This document shows, piece by piece, positions 1 to 11,292 of a stretch of 64,000 nt of DNA. The translations under genes and the position numbers were made by a program. Numbering within the stretch: position 1 is the first letter of the stretch; each line of letters starts with the position of its first letter. The notes under the pieces were generated by a model. That model did not search any database and was not told the origin of the DNA. It was given only the letters and a program-made list of their open reading frames with translations. Source of the stretch: Blattamonas nauphoetae (lineage: Eukaryota > Preaxostyla > Oxymonadida); assembly GCA_033064195.1 (NCBI GenBank), contig JARBJD010000194.1, forward strand, positions 78,756 through 142,755, in the 5' to 3' direction.

Positions 1-88
1 TTTGATCAGAAACGAGATTGACAGGCTCTACCAATTTGAATCATTTCGTTTCCCATTTGTTCTTCTCTCGGTATAATATTATATTTTC

Positions 89-1587
89 ATGGGAAAACTG
101 GCAGATAATGAGAACAAAGACAAAGTTTACTTCTCTGTTAATTCTCATCCTCCCACCAGTTTAATCTAATCTACATTTTCTTTATTGTATTTGGAGTGGC
201 ATCCTTGTCGGCATGGAACTCAATTATCAGTGCAGTATGTTTCAATACGCATCACTTACTCCTCTCCCAAATAGGCAGACTACTTTTCAAAGCGACTTCC
301 AACACCACATGCAATGAATTTGCTTCTTATCATTTATAATGTTGGAGTTCTTCCGAGCATGATCATCACAAACGTTTTTCATGCCGCTATATCTCTTCTG
401 GCATTCACCAGAGCTTCTTTCATTGCTTTCACACTGCTTATGATTTGCGTTCCCTTCGTATGTAGCTACCTTGCTAACACGTGGACTGCAATGGTTTTAA
501 TGATGCTTATCGCTTTTGTTTGCGGTATTTTTGTCGGCTTCATGAACGTCACTCTATTTGGACTTGGAGGAATGTTTGCAGGGAAACAATCGATCGCCAT
601 CTTGATAGGACAGGGATTTTGTGGATTGTTATGTTTGATTCCTCTCATCCTCCATTGCGCAATTCCTGGCGACAACACAAACACTGTTGGCTTGATCTTC
701 TTCATCTTTTCTGCATGTATCAACTTGGTTGCCACGATTATGACATTCATCTTCCCGCATCTTCCGTTTGTGAAATATACATTTAGAATAAACAAGGAAG
801 CAAAAGACCAATTCACCCAACAAATGATCGAAGTCCCAACTGATGGCACGACAGGAGCGGTTGATTCTGCGGACTCGGAGTCTGCCTTGGATAAATCAGA
901 ATCTTCTGTTGAAACCAAACCCGTTGAACAACAGGATCAGCAACCAAATGAACCGACAAATCAAAATCAAGTTCCAACGTCGAAGTGTGAAGCTATCAAG
1001 CAATTTTTGAAGGAAATGGTTCGTGTTGGGAAAATGGTGAAGTGGTGGGCCCTTGCTTTAATGATATCGATGTTCTCCACTCTTCTTTTCTACCCATCTG
1101 CATATCTCGCTATTCCCGCCCCAAAATACTTTTCTACTGCATGGCAATTGACTCTATGGACTGTTTATCTCTCATTTTTATCATTTTTCTTTGGTATTTC
1201 TCACTGTTCTTTCTGTAGCATCTTCGTCTCACGATCTTCAACATCTGCGATGTGGTGTCTCGATTTGTAGCGATGTGCTGCTTCTTCTACAAAACATCAC
1301 GTGTTGCTATGATTGTCTCTCTCCTTCGAATCGTTTGGTCCGTTCTTTTCTTTGTAGCAAATTGGATTCCGGCATTCCAACTCCTCCCCGTATACGTCAT
1401 TCTCTTCGTTGTATTTGCTCTCGTTCATGGATACCATATGTCTGTGATGATGGGCGTAGCTGCTGATGCTGAAAAAGTTCCGCTGAAAGATCGAAGTGCC
1501 GTTGGTTCATTCCTATCAATCTCATTGAATATTGGATTGGCACTGGGATGTATCCTTGCTTTACCACTTGGATACTCATACCAATAA
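89..1587 (+). CDS. Equilibrative nucleoside transporter (ENT/SLC29 family)
   Basis: Multi-pass membrane carrier expected to move nucleosides or nucleobases by facilitated diffusion. Rebuilt exons are 89-136, 160-234, 275-1162 and 1219-1587 (459 aa; the sum is in frame). The family is recognised from the first membrane segment ending in SLSAWNSIISA, the following ADYFSKRL, a GLGGMFAGKQ stretch, a late FNICDVVSRF (ENT consensus near FNxxDxxGR) and the final AVGSFLSISLNIGLALG. A hydrophilic acidic loop of about 80 residues separates the two halves, as in other ENTs. The first intron (137-159) is only 23 nt; the second is 40 nt with GTATGT...TAG ends. The last intron (1163-1218) was placed by frame and its donor could differ. 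Substrate cannot be read from sequence. NAA10 follows on the same strand after about 86 bp. Confidence 0.87.
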
Positions 1588-1673
1588 GTGACAATCGGAG
1601 TTCTTTTCTAAGTTTCTCGTTCACATATTGGCCCAATGACACTTTTTTTCTGAACATGGGTTTGATCAAATCC

Positions 1674-2423
1674 ATGGTGAACTGTCGCCCAGGTACCTTT
1701 CTTGACCTCATCTCAATGCAAAACTGCAACTTGACGAATCTCCCTGAGAATTACTCGATGAGATTCTACCTCTACCACTATCTCGTAAATCCAGAGATGA
1801 TTCAAATTGCTGAATTGCCACATAGTCACAAAGTAATCGGATATGTAATGTCAAGGATGTATCATATTCTCCTTCTCACACCCATATTCTCTCTGCAATT
1901 GGTGATGTATCATCTCATCTTATCAGGCAAGAAAGAAACAATATTCAAAAGGAACCTCCTTACGGAGGAATTACATCGGTGTCAATCCTTCGCACATATC
2001 GAAAAATGGGAATTGCTCATCGTTTGATGAGATGTGCACGTTTGACGTCGTCATATCTTTCATTTTGCCTCATCTCTCACATCCACCAGATCGTGCGATG
2101 GGTGAAATCTATGGTGCTGAATATGTGTCTCTTCATGTTCGTGAAACCAATACAGCCGCGAAACATCTCTATTTAAAAACGATGGGCTATCAGTTTGCTC
2201 CTTTCACCTCTGTTTCCATCATCGTCTCTTACTAAATAGCTTACATGAGCCGCATATTGAATACTATGCAGATGGAGAGACGGCATATGAGCTTCATTGT
2301 TCCACAAAACGGGAGCTCTTTGAACATGTATCAAGGAAATACCGAGCTAAGGATGGAAACCAACAAACAGGAGAACCTGGGGGTGGAGAAGGAAAATCAA
2401 AGAAGCGAAGAAAGAAGAAGTAG
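1674..2423 (+). CDS. NAA10: N-alpha-acetyltransferase catalytic subunit NAA10/ARD1
   Basis: Catalytic GNAT subunit of the NatA complex, which acetylates N-termini of nascent proteins at the ribosome. Exons 1674-1858, 1927-2039, 2090-2192 and 2240-2423 join in frame to 194 aa. Landmarks in order: RPGTF near the start, MQNCNLTNLPENYSMRFY (NAA10 has MQHCNLLCLPENYQMKYY), GYVMSRM, GGITSVSILRTYRKMGIAHR (acetyl-CoA loop, RxxGxA type), EYVSLHVRETNTAAKHLY and EYYADGETAYEL. A lysine/arginine-rich tail ends at TAG. Introns of 68, 50 and 47 nt were placed because only those junctions restore the conserved sequence. An in-frame ATG at 1656 would add six residues; 1674 fits the family better. It is convergent with the cyclin gene. 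Confidence 0.94.
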
Positions 2424-2551
2424 ACAACTTTTTCATGTCATCTCATTGTCTCCCGCTATTTTTCTCAAAGTGTGAGGAGAAGCCCAAACAAGAGTTTTGT
2501 CGACATGGTTGAACAAAACTGAGAATCAAACAAAATGAACAAGAAATCATC

Positions 2552-5374
2552 TCAATAGCGAAAATTTCTCCGAGCCTGAAATTGTGGTCTTTGCATTGCC
2601 TTGTTCTTGACCTTGTTCTTCCTCTTCTTTTGTTGCTGATTGTCAGAATTGGCGGAAGAATTGTCCGCGGGAGGATGCAGTGAAAAGTGGGGCTCAATCG
2701 GTGGAAATTGTCCACTTGGTGTATCCAGCAATGGTTTCAGATTGATTGTGGAACGTCCCGGACGGAGTGGAAGGGGCTGGTTGGTTTTCGGCGGAACTTC
2801 AAGTTCTCCTTCCCCAACAACTGGAGCAGGGTTCTCCTCAAGTTGGAGTGGAAGATGATGTGCTGGCTGTGGAGGGTGGTGAGGTGGTTGGGATGGATGA
2901 GAGAGTTTTGGCTTCGGTGTGTTTTTCGGTGGTCGACTGGGTTTTGGTACTGGCTTCGTCGGAGTTCTGGATGATGAGTCGTGGCGGTCAGTGGATCTGG
3001 GCTGCTCTCTTCTCCAAACGTCGAGTTGATTGATTCGCTGGTGTTCGAACCGTTCTGTCTCCCGCTTTCTCTCTTCTGAACCGATGTCATATCTGATGTC
3101 AAAATGTTCGTCCTCCCTCCTTCGATCATTCCGGAACTCTTCGGAATGCGAATGAGAGCGGTCTGACAAGTGTCTCTCCTCTCTCCCATCCTCTTTCTGA
3201 AGTTCTCTTCTTGTACTGTATTGTTCGCTCTGACGTTCTGAAATTCGTGATTCGTATCTGCGCTCCATTCTTTTCGTTTGATGATCCTCTCTTCGACTCG
3301 AATGTTCTTCGCTGGGTGGATAATCTCGATCGTGCCGAGTGTCGTCGTGATGAGGTTCATAGCGTGATTCACGATGTAGGTCTTGTCGCTCGCTATATCT
3401 CCGTTGATGAGGGGGCTCGTCCCTTCTTTCTTCTCTTCTCGAGTCTCTTCCGATGTCGATGCTCTCGTCCCTCCATTCGTCTCTCCTCAAATCATCTCTT
3501 CGAAAAGTGTCTCTCCTTTCTTCTCGGTGAAATTCTTGTCTCCGAGAATCGTCTCGGGCGTAGTCATCCCTTTGGTCATCTCTCCTCAGATTCTCCTTCC
3601 ACAATTCATCCCTTCTCCCATCATCCCTCCATCCGTCATCTCTTCGTCCATCACTCCTTCTTTCGTCGTCCCTTCGAAGATCATCTCTTCGATAGCTATC
3701 TCGGTCAAATAGCTTCATTTCATCTCTTCGGTAATCATCTCGTCTTGCGTCCTCTTTTCGCTCATCTTTCCATTCTTCTCTCTTCTCTCGTCTTGGACTA
3801 TATCGACCATCCCTCCTGAGATCGTCTCTCCGAAGATCCCCTCTTGGTTGATCTCGTTTCAGCTCTTCTCTCCTCGCTGAATCTCTTCTCTCATCATCTC
3901 TCCATTCTTCTCTTTTCATTTCCTCCCGCCATCCAACATCCTTCCGATGTCCATCTCTCGTTAAATCGTCTTTCCTTTTATCTTTCCAACTGTCTCCTCG
4001 GTCGATTCGTTTGTCGCCCATTCTTTCGTTCGTTCGGTCAGTCCATCTGCCATCTCTTCGTTCGTATTTTCTCTCATCTGCTCGATCATCGCGTCTTGTT
4101 TCTTCTCTTCTTTCATCCCGCCTCTCTTCCTTCCTCTCGCTCAGACGGGAACTTTTTTGATCAATTTTTCGGCTATCTGTCTTTTCGCTGTGTTTTTCCA
4201 CTTTCTTTTCGTTCATTTTGTCATTCTGGCTGGTTTTCTTTGTGTCATCCTTCATTTTTGATCCCACAATTTTATCATCTGATTTAGATGACGATACGGG
4301 GAGAGCCTGTTTGGTGTCCTTTGATGGGAGTGATTCGATATGAGGTTTGAGAAGTGGAGCGTTAACTTTAGCGGTTGGATGGTTTGTTGATTTTTGTGAC
4401 GTCCTTAGCTGTTGTTCGTGTGTGAAAAAGTCAAAAAATCGTTGTTGTGATTGTCCCAGATATATGCGACTGTCCTGTTCGAAAATTGAACTGCTATTCA
4501 GCTCGGGGTAGCCTGAAGCGATCGTGTAATACGATTTCAGGTCTCTGACACAACTAGTGACTTGACCAATATCTGCTTCGCACAACTTCTCGATGAAGTC
4601 TTTCGCACGAAGACGAAGTTGGAGAACAGATGAAGTAATGAGGACAATCGAACACGCGATTGTTTTGTCGGTATAATAGAGAGAAATAGGAAAACGAAAT
4701 GAATCAAGCAGGAGTTGCCACGATATTTCTTGCGCAACTTCGTTGTATTCCAGCTTTTTGCAGTATTTCATTACGAGTTTCAGAAAATTTGGAGTTTCAA
4801 AATCGAAATCCAGCATTGTCAGCATCTTCCATTCGACTGCAGTCAATGTATCTCGAATGAGTTCATAGTACTAAAATGTTGAGAGAGCACGAGTGAATTG
4901 GCCGAGAATAAATGTAGTACCGGTCCTTTGTCATCAATTGGCGTCACATTTGGTTCGCTTCGAAGACGTTGGAATGCTTTAAGAACTTCGTGAATATGTT
5001 TAGATGAATCTTCAACTTTAATTGCAAGAAATAAAGCAGTGACAGCAACAACCTACGGTTTCATAAGGCTGGAAATGTTGAGAAAACAAACTTCATAGTT
5101 ATTGGTCCTGAGTGACTCTTTTGTATAAAAGAAATGATAATACATGCATCCTGTTAGGATCGAAAATGAAGTCCTATGTGGCACAGAGAGATACAGAACA
5201 TAGTTAACAAGAAAGACATGACGTGAAGAATTTCCCTTCATACAGCTGAAGTTGCTTACCAAGTGCTTGAATAAGCATGCATGCACGAAAGTGAAGTCGC
5301 TCCTCAGAGTCTTGAGGTATACCATGCCGTCTTGAAGGGCTATCATGTGCATGGTTGCCTCCTTCTCTTAACAT
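2552..5374 (-). CDS. Cyclin T/K-type cyclin with charged tail (P-TEFb cyclin)
   Basis: Probable partner of a CDK9/CDK12-type kinase that phosphorylates the RNA polymerase II C-terminal domain in the nucleus. Exons on the minus strand are 5374-5244, 5173-5092, 5052-4921 and 4870-2552 (887 aa, in frame), with introns of 70, 39 and 50 nt. The N-terminus has the SPSRRHG signature shared with cyclin T, then the first cyclin box (RACMLIQALGKQLQL, MYYHFFYTKESL, ALFLAIKVEDS) and a second box (MLDFDFETPNFLKLVMKYC ... KTIACSIVLITS). From about residue 230 the chain is a long Arg/Asp/Glu-rich low-complexity tail with many RRDD and RREE pairs, then a proline-rich end. Cyclin L is a possible alternative, but the N-terminal signature favours T/K. 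The start was chosen because it directly precedes SPSRR and lies in frame. Confidence 0.88.
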
Positions 5375-5550
5375 GGAGCATACTTGTGGGTGTTTTTAGA
5401 TTGTTTGGCAAATTATTGCTGAAAAAAGTAAAAAAAGAGTATATTGTTCAGAAACAACATCAAGAATGATATGTAACAGACAGAAAGGATATTGAAGCCA
5501 GGAGGAGGACGAAGTCGTCAAAAACAGTGTCCAAAATCAAGAAAATGAAC

Positions 5551-8500
5551 TTAAATTGATTGAATCATGTCAAATAATGAGAAGATATTTTTGCCTTCGA
5601 AGGTGAGAACCTCATCTAAAGAAGGGATAAAGAGTTTTGCGATTGACATCATAAGAGGGAGGTCGCTTGTTTCGACTCTCAAATCTCGACTTAATTCGTG
5701 CAAGAGTCCAATGTCAAGCTGTTCTTTCGTTTCAACATCGTCAGTGGGAGGTGATGTTGGTTTCTGGACAGAGGGGCTGACTGCGTTCAGCTGTGGAAAT
5801 GGGATTGTATTGAAAATGAGAGACGATGGTAACACTTCCTCCTTTTCAACTTTTGGTGGCTCTTTTTGTTGTTTTGCTGGAGCATCAGTTGTGGGATGCT
5901 GAGGCTTAGCCACTCTTGTTTCCTGTCGAAGATGAGTAAGGGCGAGCGCTGCCGTGATGGAGTTTTGGATGAGAATGGTGAGCTGGTTGTGGAGGACAAC
6001 TGACCTGACCTCGACGGACGGTGTTGAGAGGCAGTCGATGATGATATCACAGACCAGATTGGACGGCTGTTCCACCTCCACCAGAAGACGATTATCTGTC
6101 GCGTTTGGTCCAAGCTGAGAGGGCACAGGAGGTTGCCTTTTCTGAACAGAGGTTTTGGCTCGTCGAGAGGACTTCCGAGCATTTGCACTGGTGTCGCCGA
6201 AGAGAGTGCGGGTGTATGCGACATCTTTTGCCATTTTTCGCTGAATGTACTTCTCGCGGAGTGCGGAATATGAAGTGGTCGACGTGTTGATTTGGTGAAC
6301 TTTCCCCGACGTCATATCGACAATTGTGACTGGCCAGGGGGATCGAAGGTATGACTGAGGGCGAGGGGCAACGCTCTGAAGGAACATGAGGAAGAGATGG
6401 AATTGAGAAGAGAATAGCTTGAAGGGAGAATAGCATACAGAGTGGATGCCTTGGACTGAGAGTCCAGGAACGAATCCGCAAATGACATTAATTGACTTGG
6501 AACCTATCTGTTGCATCAGGAATGGTGCTGGTGTTCGGGCGAATCGCATGTCGATGCGTGTGACAGAAGTGTTGAAACGGACTCTTCGGAGTCGGATTCG
6601 TTCGACAGTTTCGCCTTCACTTTCCGCCTGGTCCAGACTGTCCCTCTCTTCGCTTTTCTCGGCCAGAACAGTTTCAATCATTTCAAGCATCTTCTTCCGT
6701 TCTGGGGTCATTTCGACTTCAGTGTTTGTTTTTCGAGGGGCTGTGCGTTTCCACCTCCTCTCTGTTCGTTGGATAAGTTCGAGCCCTTTCTTCTTTCGGT
6801 CTTTGGCCAGATCATAGAGGGACATTGAGTGTGACCGTTTCTTTCTGGTTTTGGGATGATTCGGTGTCTCGTTCTGGTACAGCAGAGATTGTGGAACAGG
6901 GAGGAGTTTGGTCGGCTCTTCATTTTCTTCGATGATGATTGGGTTAGGTGGCTTTGGAGCATGTGCGAATGTAATGCGACGTGAGGTGCGTGTGGTGTCA
7001 GGATCAATCCCCAGGCCAAAGGCGAGGGCTGGTCGGGAAGATGAAGCAAGAGTGAGACGTGAGGCTTGCTGGCGATTGAGATGGATTGGAGGGGGTGGAA
7101 CAGGAACAGGGGGGAGGAGTTGGCTATCATGTGAGGCAACAGTTGAGAGGGGCGATGAGACGTGGGTGAATTGAGGAGAGAGGAATGAGAGCGGAAGGGA
7201 GTGGCGTCTGTGGTGACGGATGAGTGAGGAGCGAGATGTGTCTGATCTCACCGATGGTGTGTCGTTGTGTCGGTGTGGACGATTCATTCTTCTCTTTTCT
7301 TTCAACTTTTTCTCCTTCTGTTTGTCAATTTCATTCAAAATTAGCATGGCCTCCTTTTGCCGTTTCTGTTTCGGTTCCTCGTCTGTTGACGTCTGGTCTT
7401 CGCTCGTGTCTCTCCCTTCAGCCACCTTCAGGAAGACACCAAATTTCTTCGTCTTCCCCTCTTTGAATCGTCCTTTTCGGAGTCTGGCCTGTTCATTTGA
7501 GCCTTTTGTGGTTGATGGGGTTGGTGCTGATAAGAGTGATGATTTGAGATTGACAGGAGTAGAGACAGAAGGAAAGGTGAATGATTGGGAAGATGCGAGA
7601 CTTTCAGAGAACGGAAGCTGGAGACTGTCAAATGAACCGAGCGAGAAAGGCTCAGTTCCAAGCTGGTCTGCGACTTTGGGCTCGGAGAAAAGCGACTGAA
7701 AAGAATTCGGTTGGTTTCTACCGTCTTCTTGACTTGTGCTATCACTTGTCTGCGAAGAGGCTTGGAGAGTGCCTGTGAATGATTTAGAAGTGTGGATGGT
7801 GTCAGTTGGAGACGATAAATTGATTTCGTTTGGAGTTAGGTGAGGCGAAGTTTTTGTTTGAGAAAAATCGCGCATCGGAATAAGTGAAGAATTAACTGTG
7901 GATGGAAACAGTTTACTGACTCCTTTTGGGGTTGAGGACTTCGAGGAAGGAGTGGTGTCGATGCGAGGGCGAGGTACTGTTGGAGGCGCTTGTTTGAGTG
8001 ATGGTTTGACGAGAAGACGAGAAGTTGTTGAACAATTGTTCGGAGAAAAGAGGAGGAGGGAGTTTATCATCTAAAAAAATGGAATCATGACAAATGAAAC
8101 CTTATTCACTTGGTATTCATTCGTTCCAACAACGACAGTACAACAACTTGTTTGAAGATGTGATGTAATTGCTCTAAAGTAAAAATATGGTCAATAGAGA
8201 AAGAAGAATGAACCTGGTGAGGATGCTATTCTTATTGAGATATGTTTGCGTCGGGGCGTACATGAATGTTTCTCTTGGGGAATATGATGAATGAATGATT
8301 CATACTCCAATAAAGGGATCTTGGCTCCACTTAAAAAGATGGCATCTAGCTCAAGTGATTTCCGTTCGAGGAAACTCCCGAAATAAAGCACTCCTTGTGT
8401 GGTTTCCTTTGAAGAGATTTCGAATATGAAAGGAGAGAGACTCTCAATAGATTCTGAAGGCGTCTTGACAAAGATTTCATATAATCATCAAGGATAAAGA

Positions 8501-8958
8501 GGACTTCAGTGGTTCTCCGATAGAAATGGCTGAATATCATCAAAAGAATAAGAGAGAACCCTGGGACGATGAGACTAAGGGCGCAACGAGTATCCTGGGA
8601 TTTGTGTCGTCCAGTAAACAGTCCACTAATTACAATATAACCTAGAAAAGTCGAGTCGAGAAAGTACTGACTTGGTTCTGTTAAGAAAATTATTTTCGTC
8701 TCAATATCATCAGAATGACTGGACTTTGAGTGGGAGTCTAAAACATTTTTGACGATAAAATGAAGGTCTGATTCTGTTATTTCCACATTACTCCCCCAAT
8801 TCTAAAGTTGCCGAAATCAATGAGACACATGAGAATGATACCTGATTGACAGTTGGGCCAAGAAGATTATCCCAAAGCGAAAAAAGCATGGCTTGAACAT
8901 AATGATTGGTCGCAAAGGGACGAATAGTCTTGGAATCTTGTGGAGAACTCGACATCAT
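5551..8958 (-). CDS. C9orf72: C9orf72-like DENN-domain protein with large insertion
   Basis: Homologue of C9orf72, a longin/DENN protein that in animals acts with SMCR8 and WDR41 in autophagy and small-GTPase regulation. Exons 8958-8842, 8801-8672, 8641-8560, 8529-8442, 8406-8214, 8171-8101 and 8070-5551 join in frame to 1066 aa; introns are 40, 30, 30, 35, 42 and 30 nt. Matches in order: MLFSLWDNLLGP (human FAYWDNILGP), a Trp shortly after, ALSLIVP, then AITSHLQTSCCTVVVG and VNKMINSLLLFSPNNCS (human AISSHLQTCGCSVVVG ... VNK ... LFLTP ... CS), later FVPGLSVQG and a MYAP-like YSPF, and finally DLPLMMSIAKLFIPSL near the end. About residues 245-745 are a Ser/Thr/Pro and Lys/Arg-rich insertion absent from the human protein, which is 481 aa. 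SKP1 lies about 220 bp upstream on the same strand. The fifth acceptor (AGAG|CA) is unusual but required by frame. Confidence 0.9.
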
Positions 8959-9180
8959 CGACGATGGGGTAGATCTTCGATTGTTTCCACACAGGAGACA
9001 TAAATTTGAGCAATATGTTCGGTTTTCGAAAATATAAAGGTTCTCTTTCATGAAGAGTATTCTGTGGAACTCTTTTGTGTGGATGAACTCAAGCAAATGT
9101 GAAGTCTTCTGGTTGAATCGAGTTCAAGAAAAAGACTCTAATAGAAATTAGTGAGGTGTGAGAAAAAATCCACGAAATGT

Positions 9181-9768
9181 CTACTGGTAGAGCCATGAAG
9201 CTTCTGTCTTGATATCAGCAATATCATCTGGTGTGAGGTCGTTTTCGATGTTGTATTGAGCTCGGATTTCCTCAGGTGACTTTCCCTTTAACGTGGATGC
9301 AATTTTGGCACTGAACGGAAGACGATGTGGAAAACGTGTGGAAATGATTCAAGATGGTCTTGAATTGAACAGAAGAACACACCAGCAGAGATCGAGAAGT
9401 GCCTTGATCTCGAGGTAATGCGCGGCTGTAACAACAGAAAAGAGAAGATTGTTCGGCATGTTGACAAAAGCGTTATCAAATTGCTTGATATCTCTCTCTT
9501 GGATTCCTTCCTGTTGGTTCACACGATTGTGATACTCACAGTACTCGACCACTTTCTTCATTGTATTTGAGTCAATATCATCGAACTTAATCTCGTCGGA
9601 TCCACTCGCAAATTCCATTGCACGTTTGATGTGGGCACTTTCCTGACGTACATCAGAAAAAGAGAAGAAAGAGAATAAACATGAGAATGTTGAATAAACC
9701 ATTGCTACGTTCTTCGGAACATCGAGAGTTTCTCCATCACTGGTCTTAACTTTGATAATTTGTGACAT
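9181..9768 (-). CDS. SKP1: SKP1, adaptor of SCF ubiquitin ligases
   Basis: SKP1 bridges cullin-1 and F-box proteins in SCF E3 ligases. The N-terminus has the beta strand pattern IIKVKTSDGETLDVP, the middle has KKVVEYCEYH and the C-terminal half ALLDLC then LKGKSPEEIRAQYNIENDLTP, which binds F-box proteins. It ends at TAG after SWLYQ. Exons 9768-9700, about 9642-9379 and 9309-9181 give 153 aa, close to the usual 160. Intron 1 (9699-9643) is clear. The donor of intron 2 is uncertain by a few bases: 9378 keeps frame but adds a residue compared with other SKP1 proteins. It is divergently arranged with the ARM-like gene across about 190 bp that should hold both promoters. Confidence 0.93.
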
Positions 9769-9961
9769 GAGATGTCAGAAAGGATTGGATGAAAATGTCA
9801 AATATTCCGCCCTTAGAATTTTTCATCTCAGTCTCGAATCGCTTCTACCATTACCCTCATTCAACTAGGGATCATAACTCCTTATTTATATCCTGCGAAA
9901 GTGCCTGATTCCGAGTGGGTGAGTACCTCCGTCATTTCTACAGATCTACCCTCCATTTTCC

Positions 9962-11215
9962 ATGTCAACATCCACCCCTACTTTCTCTGTCGAAGACCTC
10001 GTCCTTTCCATGCAACAAGAAGATCAGGATCAATCTGGACCTCTTCAATTTCTTACAGCCCTCTCCATTCGTTTTGTTTCTGCAGATGAAGCGGACCAAG
10101 TAGAGATACTCAACGAAATGCTCCTTATAGCAGTTGAAGGTATCACCCCATTCCTCGACGATGAGCGAAATAAGTTTTACGGAACATTTCGAACTTCGGG
10201 GATCATAACTCTTCTCGAAAATATCCTCAATGAAAGCCAATCAGATTCAGACATACTGTTTGTAGCCAGTGTTCTCTTCTGCATTGTAATGAAAAGAATT
10301 CGTCTCTCGTCGTCCTTTTTACATGTTGTTGTGGACACAATCACTCCTAGACTCCAGCATTTATACTCATCAATCTCAGATTCAACAGAATCTCTCACGA
10401 ATGATACTCTTCTCGCAATAGCCTGTCTCACTGAACAATCATGTTTGTTTTCAACTTTATATCATTTTTCAGCCAATCAAGATTATCTCTCTCGGACTTC
10501 CGTCGCGGAGATTCTCATCCCATTCCTCAGCAGTGATCGTCCTTCAATTTGTGCAAACAGCTGTCTTTCCTTGTATAAAGTCGTTTACGATCAAGAGAAT
10601 CTCTTTGACGATCTTATTAACAAATGGGGAATCATCTCTATCCTCACTGCCATCCTTCTCAGAAACACACAACTCCAAACAAACCTTCTCCTACAGACAC
10701 ACGATTTCTTCCCACCGATTAAACTCAAACCAAGCCCTCTATTTAACGAATCAAGTGTCACCTATGCGATATTAATTGTTGAAAACTTAGAAAAGTGGCT
10801 TGTGGAAGATCTATGGAATTCAAAACATATTTATCTGTTCGTATCATTCGTAATTTCGTTTTCTATAAGCTTCACCGACCGAATTTCGTTGTCTTGTTGG
10901 GCAATCCTACATCAACTTTGCCAAACAACGAAACAGAAAAACCAAAACCACATCATTCGTACAGGCATCTTTGACGCAGCTTCGTTGTGCCTACTTCATT
11001 GTGAAGATCATGCGATCTCTGAGAATGCAGTCATCGCAATTCATACGCTCATCAAAACACTTGTCGTTTCTCAGAATATCCAACAGCTACTGGCGGTTAT
11101 TTCAGAGTCTATTCATTTATCTGGTTTTGTTGATATTGCTGAACATATACAAGAACTAAATTTATGTTTACCCGATGAAATACGTGAGCTCCACTCATAT
11201 CTCTCTGCTTGGTGA
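9962..11215 (+). CDS. Hypothetical alpha-helical (ARM-like) protein
   Basis: Single-exon frame of 417 aa with no recognised catalytic motif. The sequence is almost entirely amphipathic helices, with leucine- and serine-rich stretches such as ISILTAILLRNTQLQTNLLL and IIRTGIFDAASLCLLH. This suggests an armadillo/HEAT-type solenoid; oxymonad genomes contain many uncharacterised proteins of this kind. The first ATG after the SKP1-shared upstream region opens the frame, and the stop lies 77 bp from the end of the convergent NXF1 gene. No signal peptide or obvious membrane segment. Function cannot be assigned. Confidence 0.7.
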   Translation: MSTSTPTFSVEDLVLSMQQEDQDQSGPLQFLTALSIRFVSADEADQVEILNEMLLIAVEGITPFLDDERNKFYGTFRTSGIITLLENILNESQSDSDILFVASVLFCIVMKRIRLSSSFLHVVVDTITPRLQHLYSSISDSTESLTNDTLLAIACLTEQSCLFSTLYHFSANQDYLSRTSVAEILIPFLSSDRPSICANSCLSLYKVVYDQENLFDDLINKWGIISILTAILLRNTQLQTNLLLQTHDFFPPIKLKPSPLFNESSVTYAILIVENLEKWLVEDLWNSKHIYLFVSFVISFSISFTDRISLSCWAILHQLCQTTKQKNQNHIIRTGIFDAASLCLLHCEDHAISENAVIAIHTLIKTLVVSQNIQQLLAVISESIHLSGFVDIAEHIQELNLCLPDEIRELHSYLSAW

Positions 11216-11292
11216 GCACTTTGTCTCCTTCATTTCTTCCTTGGAGTAGATGTTCATTCTTCTTTCAAATCTGCGAAGTGAAGTTCTTACCT

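Noticed and set aside
5551-8070. An 839-codon frame starting MINSLLLFSP taken as a complete gene
   Set aside because: Conserved C9orf72 sequence continues upstream through six short introns; this ATG is the first codon of an internal exon.
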